From Parasphingopyxis sp. (GTDB lineage: Bacteria; Pseudomonadota; Alphaproteobacteria; Sphingomonadales; Sphingomonadaceae), in NCBI RefSeq assembly GCF_028279465.1, contig NZ_JANQNS010000008.1:124001-188000 (forward strand): a stretch of DNA of 64,000 bases, given 5' to 3'. The first letter of the stretch is position 1; the number at the start of each line of letters is the position of its first letter. Positions 52,592 to 62,105 of this stretch are shown one piece after another. Position numbers and translations under genes: made by a program. The notes under the pieces were generated by a model that did no database searches, was not told the DNA's origin, and was given only the letters and a program-made list of their open reading frames with translations.

Positions 52592-53743
52592 TCAGGTCTG
52601 GATCAGTCCGTTCGCAACGGGCGTCGTTCCGGCTGCTGGGAATACTGTGCGGCGGAGCAGGCCCGGTTCGATTGCGAAATGGTCGGCGACCAGGTCGGCG
52701 AAAAGCCGGTCGAGCGATCGGGTCGGCTGCAGGTCGCGGCCCTCGAAGAGGTCGGCGGGCCTGAGGCCGGGCCAATCCGCAACGACACTGCCGCCGCGCA
52801 ACGCGCCGCCGAGCACCAGCGCCGCCGAGCCGGTTCCGTGATCCGATCCCTGGGTGCCGTTGGGGCGGACGGTGCGGCCGAATTCGGTCGCCACGATCAC
52901 CAGCGTGTTCGACCAGATCGGCCCGAGCCCCGAGTGCAATGCAGCGAGCACCGCGTCGAGCGCTTCGAACCGGCGGTTCAGCCTGCGGCGTTGATCGCGA
53001 TGCGTGTCCCAGCCGCCCATTTCCATCGCCGCGATCCGCGGTCCCTCGGGATCTGAAAGAAAGCGGGCCGCCAATTCCCCGGTTGCCGCTTCGCCGCGTC
53101 GTGCGCCTTCGACATCGCCCGCCAGTTCGCGGGTTTCGGTCGCCTGTTCCCAATCCGCATGCAATTCTTCATCGCCTTCATACAGCATCGCCACACGTGA
53201 CAGCAGCCCGACATCGGGTTCGGGCAATCGGGAGGGCGCGTAAGACGACGCCTCGGCTTCGCCGCGCAGAACCATCGGCATGTTGGACGACAGGGCCAGG
53301 GCTTCGGCTTGCTGCCCGGATAGCAGGCCGGCGAGCCGGTTCATCCACCCGTCGCGCAGGCCATAGGGTGTCGTACCGGCGGTTTCGAGAATATTCTGTC
53401 CATCGAAATGGGAGCGATCTCGATAGGCCGATGCGACGGCGTGGAAAATGGCTGCGTCGCCGGATGCGTAGAGCCGGGCAGTTTCCGCCAAGGCCGGATG
53501 CAAAGTGAAAAAACTGTCCAGTCGCGCGCCGCCCTCACTATGCCCGGCGAAATCGCGGCGCGCGGTCTCATATTGCGGGTCACCGGTCGGCGCGACCATC
53601 GACAGCGCATCGGCCGCACCGCGCAGAATGATGAAGACCAGCCGCCTGTCGGTTTCCGCCTGGGCGCAGGCGATATGCGGCAGGAACACCAGGCTGGCCG
53701 CACCGGCCGCGCCGTTCCGCAAGAATCGTCGACGATCGATCAT
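52592..53743 (-). CDS. DUF1501 protein with twin-arginine signal
   Basis: 383 residues from the ATG at 53743 (GGAG 8 bp upstream), which gives a twin-arginine signal MIDRRRFLRNGAAGAASLVF cleaved near CAQA. DUF1501 features: RLVFIILRGAADALSMVAP, MGGWDTHRDQRRRLNRRFEA and TLVIVATEFGRTVRPNGTQG with SDHGTGSAALVLGG, an alkaline-phosphatase/sulfatase-like fold. Biochemical role unknown. It follows the DUF1800 gene by 4 bp; the two families nearly always occur together. Periplasmic. Confidence 0.9.
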   Translation of the reverse strand: MIDRRRFLRNGAAGAASLVFLPHIACAQAETDRRLVFIILRGAADALSMVAPTGDPQYETARRDFAGHSEGGARLDSFFTLHPALAETARLYASGDAAIFHAVASAYRDRSHFDGQNILETAGTTPYGLRDGWMNRLAGLLSGQQAEALALSSNMPMVLRGEAEASSYAPSRLPEPDVGLLSRVAMLYEGDEELHADWEQATETRELAGDVEGARRGEAATGELAARFLSDPEGPRIAAMEMGGWDTHRDQRRRLNRRFEALDAVLAALHSGLGPIWSNTLVIVATEFGRTVRPNGTQGSDHGTGSAALVLGGALRGGSVVADWPGLRPADLFEGRDLQPTRSLDRLFADLVADHFAIEPGLLRRTVFPAAGTTPVANGLIQT

Positions 53744-53747
53744 GGTC

Positions 53748-55187
53748 TCATCTCCGCAGGAATTCGGGCGACACGAGAAGCAACGCAAGCCCCTGGTCGG
53801 CGCTTTCGGCCCCGGCGATGATCCGCGCTGTCCGGCTGCTCAACATGGTGCCAAGAAGCTGGGGCGCGAGCGTGCGCGCATCGATCCGGTCCCGGCTGAC
53901 TTCCGCGACGCGCTGTGCGATCTCGACGCGCGAGGCGAGCGCCGCTGCCCCGGTCCAGCTGTCCGCCACATCGTCAAAACCGGCAGGCGATCCTGGCCTC
54001 CAGGTCGGTTGACCCATTTCGTTGACGAAGCGTCGCGTCAGCTGGCCGGCACCACGTTCGCCCAGCGCCCGAAAGGTCGATATCGTCCATTCCCAGGGCG
54101 TTTTGAACTTGAGAGGTGCCTCGACCCAACATTCTTCGGCGTCGATCAGCACGCGATACATTGCCGGTAGATCGCCGCCGCTGTTGCGATAGGCCGATGC
54201 AAGTCGGTCGATGAGGGCAGCGGGCGGTTCGTCTCCGGCGAAATGCCGGGCCAATTTGGTCGCGAGATGCCGCGCCGTAGAGGGATGCGCGGCGAGGTCG
54301 GCGAGTATCGCCTCGGCCTGCGCCCGTCCGGATTGCGCGTAGGTGCGGCCCATCAGTCGGCGCGCGCCGGGTTCGTGCAAAGACTCGGCAAAGCCAAAAC
54401 CGCCCGGCTGGACCGACGTGTCGAACATGCGATCCGGCACCGCACGGACGAGCCCGGCGATCGTCCATCCGGTCAATGCGCGCGCAAATTCCGTAACATC
54501 GGCTTGCGAGTAGCCGCCGTCGACGCCGAGCGTATGCAGCTCCATGATCTCGCGTGCGAGGTTTTCGTTAAGCCCCATCTCGCGCCTGCGGCGGCCGCGG
54601 CCCCGCTGGGTGAAAGGCGAATTGGGCCCGATAGACCGCGCCTGATTGAGATAGAGCAGCATCGCCGGGTCGCGCGTCACGGCGAGCAGCATATCGTGAA
54701 ACCGGCCCATGACATTCGGACGGATCGCGTCGAACTCCATCAGTCCGCCAAGCCGGAGCAGCTCGGGCCCATTGACCGAAATTGCGAAATGATTGGTCCA
54801 GAAATGGACGAGCCGTTCGGCAAAAGGTGTCGACGTGGTTAGGGCCATGCGGACCCGGGCATTGATCAATTCCCGGTGGCGGGCGCGGCCCGACCGGTTG
54901 GCCATTCGCCGCGTGTCCATAAGCTGCGCGTCGACATTGCCTTCGGAGGACGTGCGCTCACCCCTACGTCTTTCGCGTCGTTGGCGGGTGAGTTCGGAAA
55001 TTTCGGCGCGATAATCGAATATCTCTCCGGTGAGCAACTCGCGCGATGGGGCATTCCGCAACGCGGCGGGGCTTGGGTCGAAGGCATCGAGCTGATCCGC
55101 GAGCCATTGGCGCGGGGCGCGCAAATCGCTTTCCCCGGGCCGTGCTCCAAGGCCGAAGCGGTTCAATGCGATTACGGATTCGGTCAT
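53748..55187 (-). CDS. DUF1800 protein
   Basis: 479 residues. NRFGLGARPGE at the start, FWTNHFAISV, FHDMLLAVTRDPAMLLYLNQ, GLNENLAREIMELHTLGVDG, YSQADVTEFARALTGWTI and LIDAEECWVEAPLKFKTPWE are characteristic DUF1800 sequences. No clear signal peptide on this start; function unknown. Partner of the DUF1501 protein, which would be exported by Tat. The pair is inserted between methyltransferase genes of the glycan locus. Confidence 0.9.
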   Translation of the reverse strand: MTESVIALNRFGLGARPGESDLRAPRQWLADQLDAFDPSPAALRNAPSRELLTGEIFDYRAEISELTRQRRERRRGERTSSEGNVDAQLMDTRRMANRSGRARHRELINARVRMALTTSTPFAERLVHFWTNHFAISVNGPELLRLGGLMEFDAIRPNVMGRFHDMLLAVTRDPAMLLYLNQARSIGPNSPFTQRGRGRRRREMGLNENLAREIMELHTLGVDGGYSQADVTEFARALTGWTIAGLVRAVPDRMFDTSVQPGGFGFAESLHEPGARRLMGRTYAQSGRAQAEAILADLAAHPSTARHLATKLARHFAGDEPPAALIDRLASAYRNSGGDLPAMYRVLIDAEECWVEAPLKFKTPWEWTISTFRALGERGAGQLTRRFVNEMGQPTWRPGSPAGFDDVADSWTGAAALASRVEIAQRVAEVSRDRIDARTLAPQLLGTMLSSRTARIIAGAESADQGLALLLVSPEFLRR

Positions 55188-55291
55188 CTTGCCAACGCCT
55201 TAACAGAGCGACATGAACCGGGAATTGATCGCCGGATCAAGCGCAAAGCGCGTGTTTGCGACGGAGCGTTGCGATTATCGGGTCCAGGCCG

Positions 55292-56335
55292 TCACGGCTT
55301 GCGCAAAATGGCGCAATTCTGCCGGTTGGAAAATTCGCCGGAGGCGAGGATGTCTTCGACAGTGAAGAATTCGCCCCATATCTTCCGCACTGAATCCCAT
55401 GTCTGATACGCGTTTTGATAGGCGTCCGGGAATACGCCCCGCCAGCCATCGTCGTCGATAAATGCGAAGCCGTCATTGGCCGCCCATGTCTCCCGGATAG
55501 CGTCCTGATACCCGGGAGCATGCGCGAGCACTTTCTCGACGAAATCGTCGCCAGAGAAGGTCACGATGGCTAGTGCGCCTTTCTTCAATATACGCGCCCA
55601 TTCGCTCAGCCATGCCAATTGATGGTCCATATCCAGATGCGTCAGCACGGAAACCGCATACATCAGGTCGATGCTGTCATCTTCGATATGCATTGGCGGC
55701 GTGAGCTGGCCCTGGAAAAACTCACCGAAGCCCATATGCCGCTGGCACCATTCGATCGCATCGGGATGCAGGTCACACGCGAGCACCTGACCGGGCGTCA
55801 GGCGCGGCAGGAATCGGGCGACGCGGCCGCTTCCACATCCAAAATCCAGAATGCGCGATTCCGGCGATAGTTCCTGTCCGTGTTTTTCGGCCAGTTCCAG
55901 AATGAGCTTGGCCGAACGCTCGCCGCTCCGCAGATAGCGGCGCGGATCCGGCATGCTCGTAAACGCCTGGCAGAGCCAGCCCGGTGGAATCGGCATGTCA
56001 TGCTCGTCCCGTTCGGGCGATACGAAACCCTGTTCGGATCGCGGGTCGACGCGTTCTAGAGACACTTTCCCGTCGCGGCGTAGTTCGATGGCGACAACAT
56101 CGCCGATTTCCAGACCGGCTTTTCTGAGGACGGCGCCGCCCGTCAGGACGGTGCCGTTCTGCGGCGCAGGATAGCTGCGCAGGAGGTTGTCCGAGGGTTT
56201 GGTCCGCGACACGATCAGTCTGCCCGGTGCGTCCGTCGACAGGTGCACCTTGTCACCGGCCTCCCACTCGCACTGTCTGGCGAAACGATCCGGCACCGGT
56301 ACGCGGCCCTTGCGAACAATAGCCGTGGCTTTCAT
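55292..56335 (-). CDS. SAM-dependent methyltransferase with N-terminal AbrB-like module
   Basis: 347 residues. The first ~95 residues contain two AbrB/SpoVT-like swapped-hairpin units: MKATAIVRKGRVPVPDRFAR with WEAGDKVHLSTDAPGRLIV, then NGTVLTGGAVLRKAGLEIGD with VVAIELRRDGKVSLER. The C-terminal domain (about 160-345) is a class I methyltransferase: SRILDFGCGSGRVARFLPRL, CDLHPDAIEW, DLMYAVSVLTHLD, KKGALAIVTF. AbrB modules normally bind DNA, so this fusion is unusual; the methyl acceptor could be sugar or protein. ATG at 56335 starts the first AbrB unit directly. Confidence 0.82.
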   Translation of the reverse strand: MKATAIVRKGRVPVPDRFARQCEWEAGDKVHLSTDAPGRLIVSRTKPSDNLLRSYPAPQNGTVLTGGAVLRKAGLEIGDVVAIELRRDGKVSLERVDPRSEQGFVSPERDEHDMPIPPGWLCQAFTSMPDPRRYLRSGERSAKLILELAEKHGQELSPESRILDFGCGSGRVARFLPRLTPGQVLACDLHPDAIEWCQRHMGFGEFFQGQLTPPMHIEDDSIDLMYAVSVLTHLDMDHQLAWLSEWARILKKGALAIVTFSGDDFVEKVLAHAPGYQDAIRETWAANDGFAFIDDDGWRGVFPDAYQNAYQTWDSVRKIWGEFFTVEDILASGEFSNRQNCAILRKP

Positions 56336-56593
56336 CTATTCACTCTTTCCTGATTTGTTTGCGGCAGTGATTTTCCGCGCTGAGGTCGAATTAGCGCATA
56401 TGCCAACGGCGGCGTCAAAGCAAAACGCGATATCGTGGAGATGTGCGGTTCTTTCTGCCGGTATATCGGTTGCTCCATCTTTCGATCCCATATACGGGCC
56501 TCGAAGACGTTCCGTGTCCAAACCAGTGCTGCTCGCAAGGCGCGACTGAACATCTTTGTCATCGATCCGTTTTGGCTTGAAGGAAGCCCATAT

Positions 56594-57625
56594 ATGCCAC
56601 GAGCCATTCTCCATATCGGCATGAACAAAACCGGGTCGACATCCATCCAGCACTCGTTGACTGGTTATGATGACGGCGTATCGCGATATGCGCGTTTATC
56701 GGCTCCCAATCACAGCCAACCCTTGTCGACGATATTCATGGAGAGGCCGGAAAACTCGGTAAACTGGAAGAGAATCGGCGCACCGTCCGAGAAAATACGG
56801 GCAGCGCGCAACAAGTTTCGGGACCAGCTCGACGCCGAGCTGTCTCACGACAGGCGGACCTTCATCCTCTCGGCTGAAGAGTTGTGCATGCTCGATCATC
56901 GGGAGGTCGAAAACCTCAAAGCCTATTTCGAAGCGCGGGACATCGCGGTCGAAGTCATCGCCTATGTCCGGGAACCTATCGGTTTCGCGTCGTCGGCACT
57001 TCAGCAGCGTATCAAATCCGGTCTGGCCAAATTCGGCGTAGCGCAACCCCATTACAGATTCCGTTTCGAATCCTATCTGGATGTTTTCGGCCGGTCGGGC
57101 GTGCGGTTTCTGCCATTCTCCCGCGCCGATTTCGACCAAGGATCGGTCGTTCGCGATTTCGCCCGAAGGCTGAACCTGGACCTGGGCTCGATAAAGGAGC
57201 GAACCGCGAATGAGAGTATTGCCGCCCCGCTCGTTGCCATCCTCTTTTTCTGGAATCAGCACCCTGCTTCGATCGTGAATTCGCAAGACACAGTCGTGGC
57301 GCGGCGTTTGCTGATCCGGGAGTTGTCGCCGCATTTCGATGGCAAATTCAGATTATCCGACGCCATCATACGCCGCAAACTGGACGAGGAGGATATTCGT
57401 TGGATGGAGCAGGAAAGCGGCATTAGGCTAATGCCTGACGCTGCACCAGTGGAAGGCGAGGGCGTCTCGGGAGAGGCCGATCTGGAGGTTTTGACAGCGC
57501 AAACCGTGCCTATCCTGTCCCAGATGCTACGCGACAAGGGCCTTGTCGTGCCGCCCGATGGCGATCCGCTGAAGATGATGACGCGCCTTTACCGTATGTT
57601 TCTTCGGCAGCGTGCGGAGCACTAG
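56594..57625 (+). CDS. Sulfotransferase-family protein
   Basis: 343 residues from the ATG at 56594 (AAGGA about 10 bp upstream), which leads straight into ILHIGMNKTGSTSIQHSL, the PAPS-binding loop, shared in form with the proteins at 39088 and 41987. The middle includes EVIAYVREPIGFASSALQQ, the likely 3'-phosphate-binding region. The frame upstream to 56435 has no domain. Divergent from the AbrB-methyltransferase. It marks the right end of the glycan locus. Confidence 0.82.
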   Translation: MPRAILHIGMNKTGSTSIQHSLTGYDDGVSRYARLSAPNHSQPLSTIFMERPENSVNWKRIGAPSEKIRAARNKFRDQLDAELSHDRRTFILSAEELCMLDHREVENLKAYFEARDIAVEVIAYVREPIGFASSALQQRIKSGLAKFGVAQPHYRFRFESYLDVFGRSGVRFLPFSRADFDQGSVVRDFARRLNLDLGSIKERTANESIAAPLVAILFFWNQHPASIVNSQDTVVARRLLIRELSPHFDGKFRLSDAIIRRKLDEEDIRWMEQESGIRLMPDAAPVEGEGVSGEADLEVLTAQTVPILSQMLRDKGLVVPPDGDPLKMMTRLYRMFLRQRAEH

Positions 57626-58081
57626 GTTGAATGCGTTGCCGAGGCGCGGTCTGGCGCCTTCCGAAGCGTCGGATGTCCAAATGATTTGGCGCGCCGTACA
57701 GTCTCGTGCAAACTGATCTCTAGCAGAGATTTCCCTGTTATCAGGGAATTTGTGGGAAAAATGCTAGGACTCAGTCGGTTTGTCGACGGATTCAGATGTT
57801 GGAGGCCAGAGTTTCAGAGATTCTTCGGAGAAAATTCCCTGCTCGATGGAACAAGGAATCGCTTTCGCGACACAGGTATTGGCTTTTGAGAAGCAGGGAA
57901 AGAGGGTGCGTTAATCGAACTGCGACAAAGTCCTACTTTGCGTGCAAAGTGGAAATTCGGCAAGCCGTACTAATCTTGCCGATGGCCGCGATTCTGCTCG
58001 AACCGATCTTCGGTAAAGCAACGGCCTTAAGGTTCGTCGCCAGCCACTTGCGATTTTAGGTATCCTATGACCTCTGCATGA
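57626..58081. other. 456-bp intergenic region with TTCCCTG/CAGGGAA inverted repeats
   Basis: Between the sulfotransferase and hutU. It contains the perfect hairpin TTCCCTG-TTAT-CAGGGAA (57731-57748), a second TTCCCTG at 57835-57841 and CAGGGAA at 57894-57900. The region is AT-richer than its surroundings. A 67-codon frame (57686-57889) crosses these repeats and is probably not a gene. It may be a degenerate mobile element or a dispersed alphaproteobacterial repeat; this is inference. Confidence 0.45.
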
Positions 58082-59758
58082 TTAGTTTGAATTCGCATCG
58101 GCCATCGGGAGGTTTAGGCCGTTGTCGTGCGCACATTCTATGGCGTCTTGATAGCCGGCATCGGCGTGGCGCATAACACCTGTTGCCGGGTCGTTCCACA
58201 GCACGCGTTCGAGCCGCCGGGCCGCGTCCGCGGTGCCGTCGGCGACGATCACCATGCCGGCATGCTGCGAATAGCCCATGCCGACGCCCCCGCCATGATG
58301 GAGCGACACCCATGTCGCGCCCGAGGCGGTATTGAGCATAGCGTTCAAGAGCGGCCAGTCCGACACTGCGTCCGAACCGTCGCGCATCGCCTCCGTCTCG
58401 CGGTTGGGCGAGGCCACCGAGCCTGAGTCGAGATGGTCGCGGCCGATCACGACTGGCGCCCTGAGTTCACCTGACGCCACCATCTCGTTGAAGGCAAGGC
58501 CGAGCCGGTGGCGGTCGCCGAGCCCGACCCAGCAGATACGCGCGGGCAGGCCCTGGAAGTGTATGCGCTCCTTGGCCATATCGAGCCAGCGTTGGAGGTG
58601 CGTGTTGTCGGGCAGTAGCTCTTTCACCTTCGCATCGGTCTTGTAGATGTCCTCGGGATCGCCCGACAGCGCCGCCCAGCGGAACGGGCCGATGCCCCGG
58701 CAGAAGAGTGGGCGGATATAGGCGGGGACGAAGCCGGGGAAATCGAACGCGTCTGCGACGCCCTCGTCCTTTGCCATCTGGCGGATATTGTTGCCGTAAT
58801 CGAGTGTCGGCACCCCGGCGTGATAAAAGTCGAGCATCGCGCGGACATGTTCGGCCATCGACGCCTTTGCCGCCGCCTCGACCTCGCCGGGCGCGTTCTC
58901 GCGCGCCGTTTGCCAGCGGTCGAGCGTCCAACCCTTTGGAAGATAGCCGTTGATCGGATCGTGCGCCGAGGTCTGGTCGGTGACTGCGTCGGGCCTAACG
59001 CTGCGGCGAACGAGTTCGGGATAGAGTTCGGCGGCGTTGCCGAGCAGGCCGACCGAGAGCGGCGTCTTCGCAGCGCAGGACTCCTCGATCATCGCCAACG
59101 CTTCGTCGAGGCTGTTCGCAGCCTTGTCGAGATAGCCGGTCTTGAGCCGCATCTCGATCCGCGAGGGTTGGCATTCGATCGCAAGGCAGGAGGCGCCGGC
59201 CATCACCGCGGCGAGTGGCTGTGCACCGCCCATGCCGCCCAATCCGGCGGTGAGGATCCAGCGGCCCGAAAGATCGCCGTCATAATGGCGGCGGCCGACC
59301 TCGACGAAGGTCTCATATGTACCCTGCACGATGCCCTGGGTGCCGATATAGATCCACGATCCGGCGGTCATCTGGCCGTACATCATCAGTCCGACGCGAT
59401 CGAGTTCGTTGAAATGCTCCCAGGTCGCCCATTCGGGGACGAGGTTGGAGTTGGCGATCAGCACCCGGGGCGCGTCTTTGTGCGTCCTGAAGACGCCGAC
59501 GGGCTTGCCCGACTGGACGAGCAAGGTTTCGTCTTCCTCGAGCCTCTGGAGACACCCGACGATGGTGTCGAAACAGTCCCAATCGCGCGCCGCGCGGCCG
59601 ATGCCGCCATAGACAACAAGTTCTTCGGGATGTTCGGCGACCTCGGCATCGAGATTGTTCATCAGCATCCGCATCGGCGCCTCGGTCGTCCAGCTTTTCG
59701 CCGTCAGCTCGGTGCCGTGCGGCGCTTTGATCCGGCGCTGATTGTCCGTGCGGTTCAT
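58082..59758 (-). CDS. hutU: Urocanate hydratase
   Basis: 558 residues, the usual length. It converts urocanate to imidazolonepropionate using tightly bound NAD+. [16 protein letters not shown], the active-site Cys region [20 protein letters not shown], and the C-terminal [20 protein letters not shown] are strong signatures. ATG at 59758 overlaps the hutG stop by 4 bp; the longer frame to 59815 is inside hutG. Last gene of hutI-hutH-hutG-hutU. Confidence 0.97.
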   Translation of the reverse strand: MNRTDNQRRIKAPHGTELTAKSWTTEAPMRMLMNNLDAEVAEHPEELVVYGGIGRAARDWDCFDTIVGCLQRLEEDETLLVQSGKPVGVFRTHKDAPRVLIANSNLVPEWATWEHFNELDRVGLMMYGQMTAGSWIYIGTQGIVQGTYETFVEVGRRHYDGDLSGRWILTAGLGGMGGAQPLAAVMAGASCLAIECQPSRIEMRLKTGYLDKAANSLDEALAMIEESCAAKTPLSVGLLGNAAELYPELVRRSVRPDAVTDQTSAHDPINGYLPKGWTLDRWQTARENAPGEVEAAAKASMAEHVRAMLDFYHAGVPTLDYGNNIRQMAKDEGVADAFDFPGFVPAYIRPLFCRGIGPFRWAALSGDPEDIYKTDAKVKELLPDNTHLQRWLDMAKERIHFQGLPARICWVGLGDRHRLGLAFNEMVASGELRAPVVIGRDHLDSGSVASPNRETEAMRDGSDAVSDWPLLNAMLNTASGATWVSLHHGGGVGMGYSQHAGMVIVADGTADAARRLERVLWNDPATGVMRHADAGYQDAIECAHDNGLNLPMADANSN

Positions 59759-60573
59759 GGGGTGCTCCTTGCGTAGGTGAGGCAAGCGTCGAGGATCTTC
59801 GCGAGCAGCGCGCACATCGGTGCGGCGCGGCCGGGGTCGTAGTCGGCGGGCCAGTTTTCAGGTTTGGCTTCCAGTGGTTCGTCGAGATAGCCGCGACAGG
59901 CCAGCTCCATCTGGATGGCGTGGATCCCGCTATCGGGAGCGCCATAGTGCCGTGTCGTCCAGCCGCCCCTGAAGCGGCCGTTCAGAACATGGCTGAAGGC
60001 ACTTGCGGCGCAAGGCTCTTCGACCGTGGCCGTCAGTTCGGGCGCACAGCTCGTACCGTCGAAACTGCCGATATTGAGATGCGGCAGCTCGCCGTCGAAC
60101 AGGCGGCCGATGCGGCTTCGGATCGAATGCGCGTCATAGAGAACGACCTGGCTATGCGCGGTCCGCAGCCGCTCAATCTCGGCCGAGATAGCGGTGTGAT
60201 AGGGATCGAACCATTGCGCGCGGCGCACGGCGATCTCCGCTTCGTTCGGTTCTTCGCCGTCGCGATAGAGTTGTTCGCCGTCGAAGGTCTCGACCGGACA
60301 CAGGCCCGTCGTCGCTTGGTCCGGGTAGAGCGAGGCGCCCGAAGGATCGCGGTTGACGTCGATCACCGAGCGGCTGAACGGGGTACGTACCGTCGTCGCG
60401 CCGCGCGCTGCGGCGAAATCGTAGAGTTTCTCGACATGCCAGTCGGCGTCTTTGCGGGCGAGCCAGGGCGAGGCCATACGCGCTTCGATCTCCGCCGGGA
60501 TATCGGATCCCGTATGCGGGAAAGAAACGATCAGCGGTTCCTCGCCGCGATGGATTTCGACCCAATCGCTCAT
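59755..60573 (-). CDS. hutG: N-formylglutamate amidohydrolase
   Basis: 272 residues. [16 protein letters not shown] at the N terminus, [13 protein letters not shown], and [20 protein letters not shown] are typical of HutG (N-formylglutamate deformylase type). It hydrolyses N-formylglutamate to glutamate and formate, the last step of the five-step route that uses hutF. Overlaps hutH and hutU by 4 bp each. Confidence 0.95.
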   Translation of the reverse strand: MSDWVEIHRGEEPLIVSFPHTGSDIPAEIEARMASPWLARKDADWHVEKLYDFAAARGATTVRTPFSRSVIDVNRDPSGASLYPDQATTGLCPVETFDGEQLYRDGEEPNEAEIAVRRAQWFDPYHTAISAEIERLRTAHSQVVLYDAHSIRSRIGRLFDGELPHLNIGSFDGTSCAPELTATVEEPCAASAFSHVLNGRFRGGWTTRHYGAPDSGIHAIQMELACRGYLDEPLEAKPENWPADYDPGRAAPMCALLAKILDACLTYARSTP

Positions 60574-62105
60574 GCGGCAAGACCCGGCAGCAGGCCATCG
60601 CTGACCGCTCCGGCGATTGCGCCCGACGCGACGAGCGCCGTCGCGCTATCGATATCGGCCTGGAAGAAACGATCGTCGGCTAGTTCTGGAGTGCGGTCGC
60701 GGATCAGCGCGCGGACAGTTTCGAGCGCCTCGCTCGATTTCAGCGGCTTGTGAAAGTCGCAGCCCTGCGCGGCGGCGAGCAGTTCGATAGCGACTACGGC
60801 GCGCGCATTGGCGGCCATAGCGGACAGTCGCCGCGCTCCATGCGCCGCCATCGACACATGATCCTCCTGATTGGCTGATGTCGGGATCGAATCGACACTC
60901 GCCGGATAAGCCCGTTGCTTGTTCTCGGACACCAATGCGGCGGCGGTGACCTGCGGGATCATGAACCCGGAATTGAGACCGGGACGCGGCGACAGGAAAG
61001 CGGGCAGACCCGAAAGTGCCGGATCGACGAGCATCGCCGTGCGCCGTTCGGAGATCGATCCGATTTCGCACAGCGCCAGCGCGATCGTGTCGGCGGCGAA
61101 GGCAACGGGTTCGGCGTGGAAATTGCCGCCCGACAGCGCTTCGTCGCTTTCGGGGAAGATCAGCGGGTTGTCGGACACGCCATTGGCTTCGTCGGCAAGC
61201 GTTTCGCCCGCCTGACGCATCAGGCCTAGCGCTGCGCCCATCACTTGCGGTGCACAGCGCAGACAATAGGGATCCTGGATGCGTTCGTCGTCTACGGCAT
61301 GCGAAGCGCGGATTTCCGACTTCGCCATCAGCGCGCGCAGCGCCGCAGCGGTCTCGATCTGGCCCCGATGGCGGCGCAATTCGTGGATACGCGGATCGAA
61401 AGGCGTGTCCGATCCCTTCGCCGCTTCGGTCGAAAGCGCGCAGGCGACGAGAGCGGTGCGATAGAGATTTTCCGACTCGAACAGACCCGCAAGCGCATAG
61501 GCAGTCGAAAACTGGGTCCCGTTAAGCAAGGCTAGTCCTTCCTTGGGGGCGAGTTCGGCAGGTTCGAGACCGGCGGCCGCGAGTGCCTTGGCGGCGGGCA
61601 GGGTCTTGCCCTCATAGACGATCTCGCCGGTGCCGATCATCGTAGCGGCAAGATGCGCGAGGGGCGCGAGATCGCCACTCGCGCTAACCGAGCCTTGGGT
61701 CGGGATGACGGGAACGAGCCCGGCCGCGAGCATCGCCTCGATCAGCCGCGCGGTTTGCGGACGGACGCCCGACGCGCCCTGGCCGAGACTCGCCAGCTTC
61801 AGCACCATCATCAGCCGGACCATGCGCTCGGACATCGCCTCGCCCACGCCTGCCGCGTGCGAGAGTACGAGGTTGCGCTGCAAGGTCGCGAGACTGTCGG
61901 CGCCGATGCTCACATTGGCAAGTTTCCCGAAGCCTGTGTTGAGGCCGTAGACCGGCGTTCCTGCCTCGAGGATGCGTTCGACCGCCGCCGCACTTTCGGC
62001 GATGTGCGGCCAGGCGCTCTCGGCCAGTTTGATCGCTGCGCCGTCGTACACGGCGCGCCATTCGGCGAGCGAGACGTTGCCGGGAGCGATCAAAACTACC
62101 GTCAT
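60570..62105 (-). CDS. hutH: Histidine ammonia-lyase
   Basis: 511 residues. It removes ammonia from L-histidine to give urocanate. The autocatalytic MIO cofactor triad Ala142-Ser143-Gly144 lies in [49 protein letters not shown] and [15 protein letters not shown] are further family markers. First catabolic step; overlaps hutI by 4 bp at 62102-62105. Confidence 0.98.
   Translation of the reverse strand: MTVVLIAPGNVSLAEWRAVYDGAAIKLAESAWPHIAESAAAVERILEAGTPVYGLNTGFGKLANVSIGADSLATLQRNLVLSHAAGVGEAMSERMVRLMMVLKLASLGQGASGVRPQTARLIEAMLAAGLVPVIPTQGSVSASGDLAPLAHLAATMIGTGEIVYEGKTLPAAKALAAAGLEPAELAPKEGLALLNGTQFSTAYALAGLFESENLYRTALVACALSTEAAKGSDTPFDPRIHELRRHRGQIETAAALRALMAKSEIRASHAVDDERIQDPYCLRCAPQVMGAALGLMRQAGETLADEANGVSDNPLIFPESDEALSGGNFHAEPVAFAADTIALALCEIGSISERRTAMLVDPALSGLPAFLSPRPGLNSGFMIPQVTAAALVSENKQRAYPASVDSIPTSANQEDHVSMAAHGARRLSAMAANARAVVAIELLAAAQGCDFHKPLKSSEALETVRALIRDRTPELADDRFFQADIDSATALVASGAIAGAVSDGLLPGLAA

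Noticed and set aside
57686-57889. 67-codon open frame in the hutU upstream spacer
   Set aside because: It crosses inverted repeats, has no ribosome site and no recognisable product.
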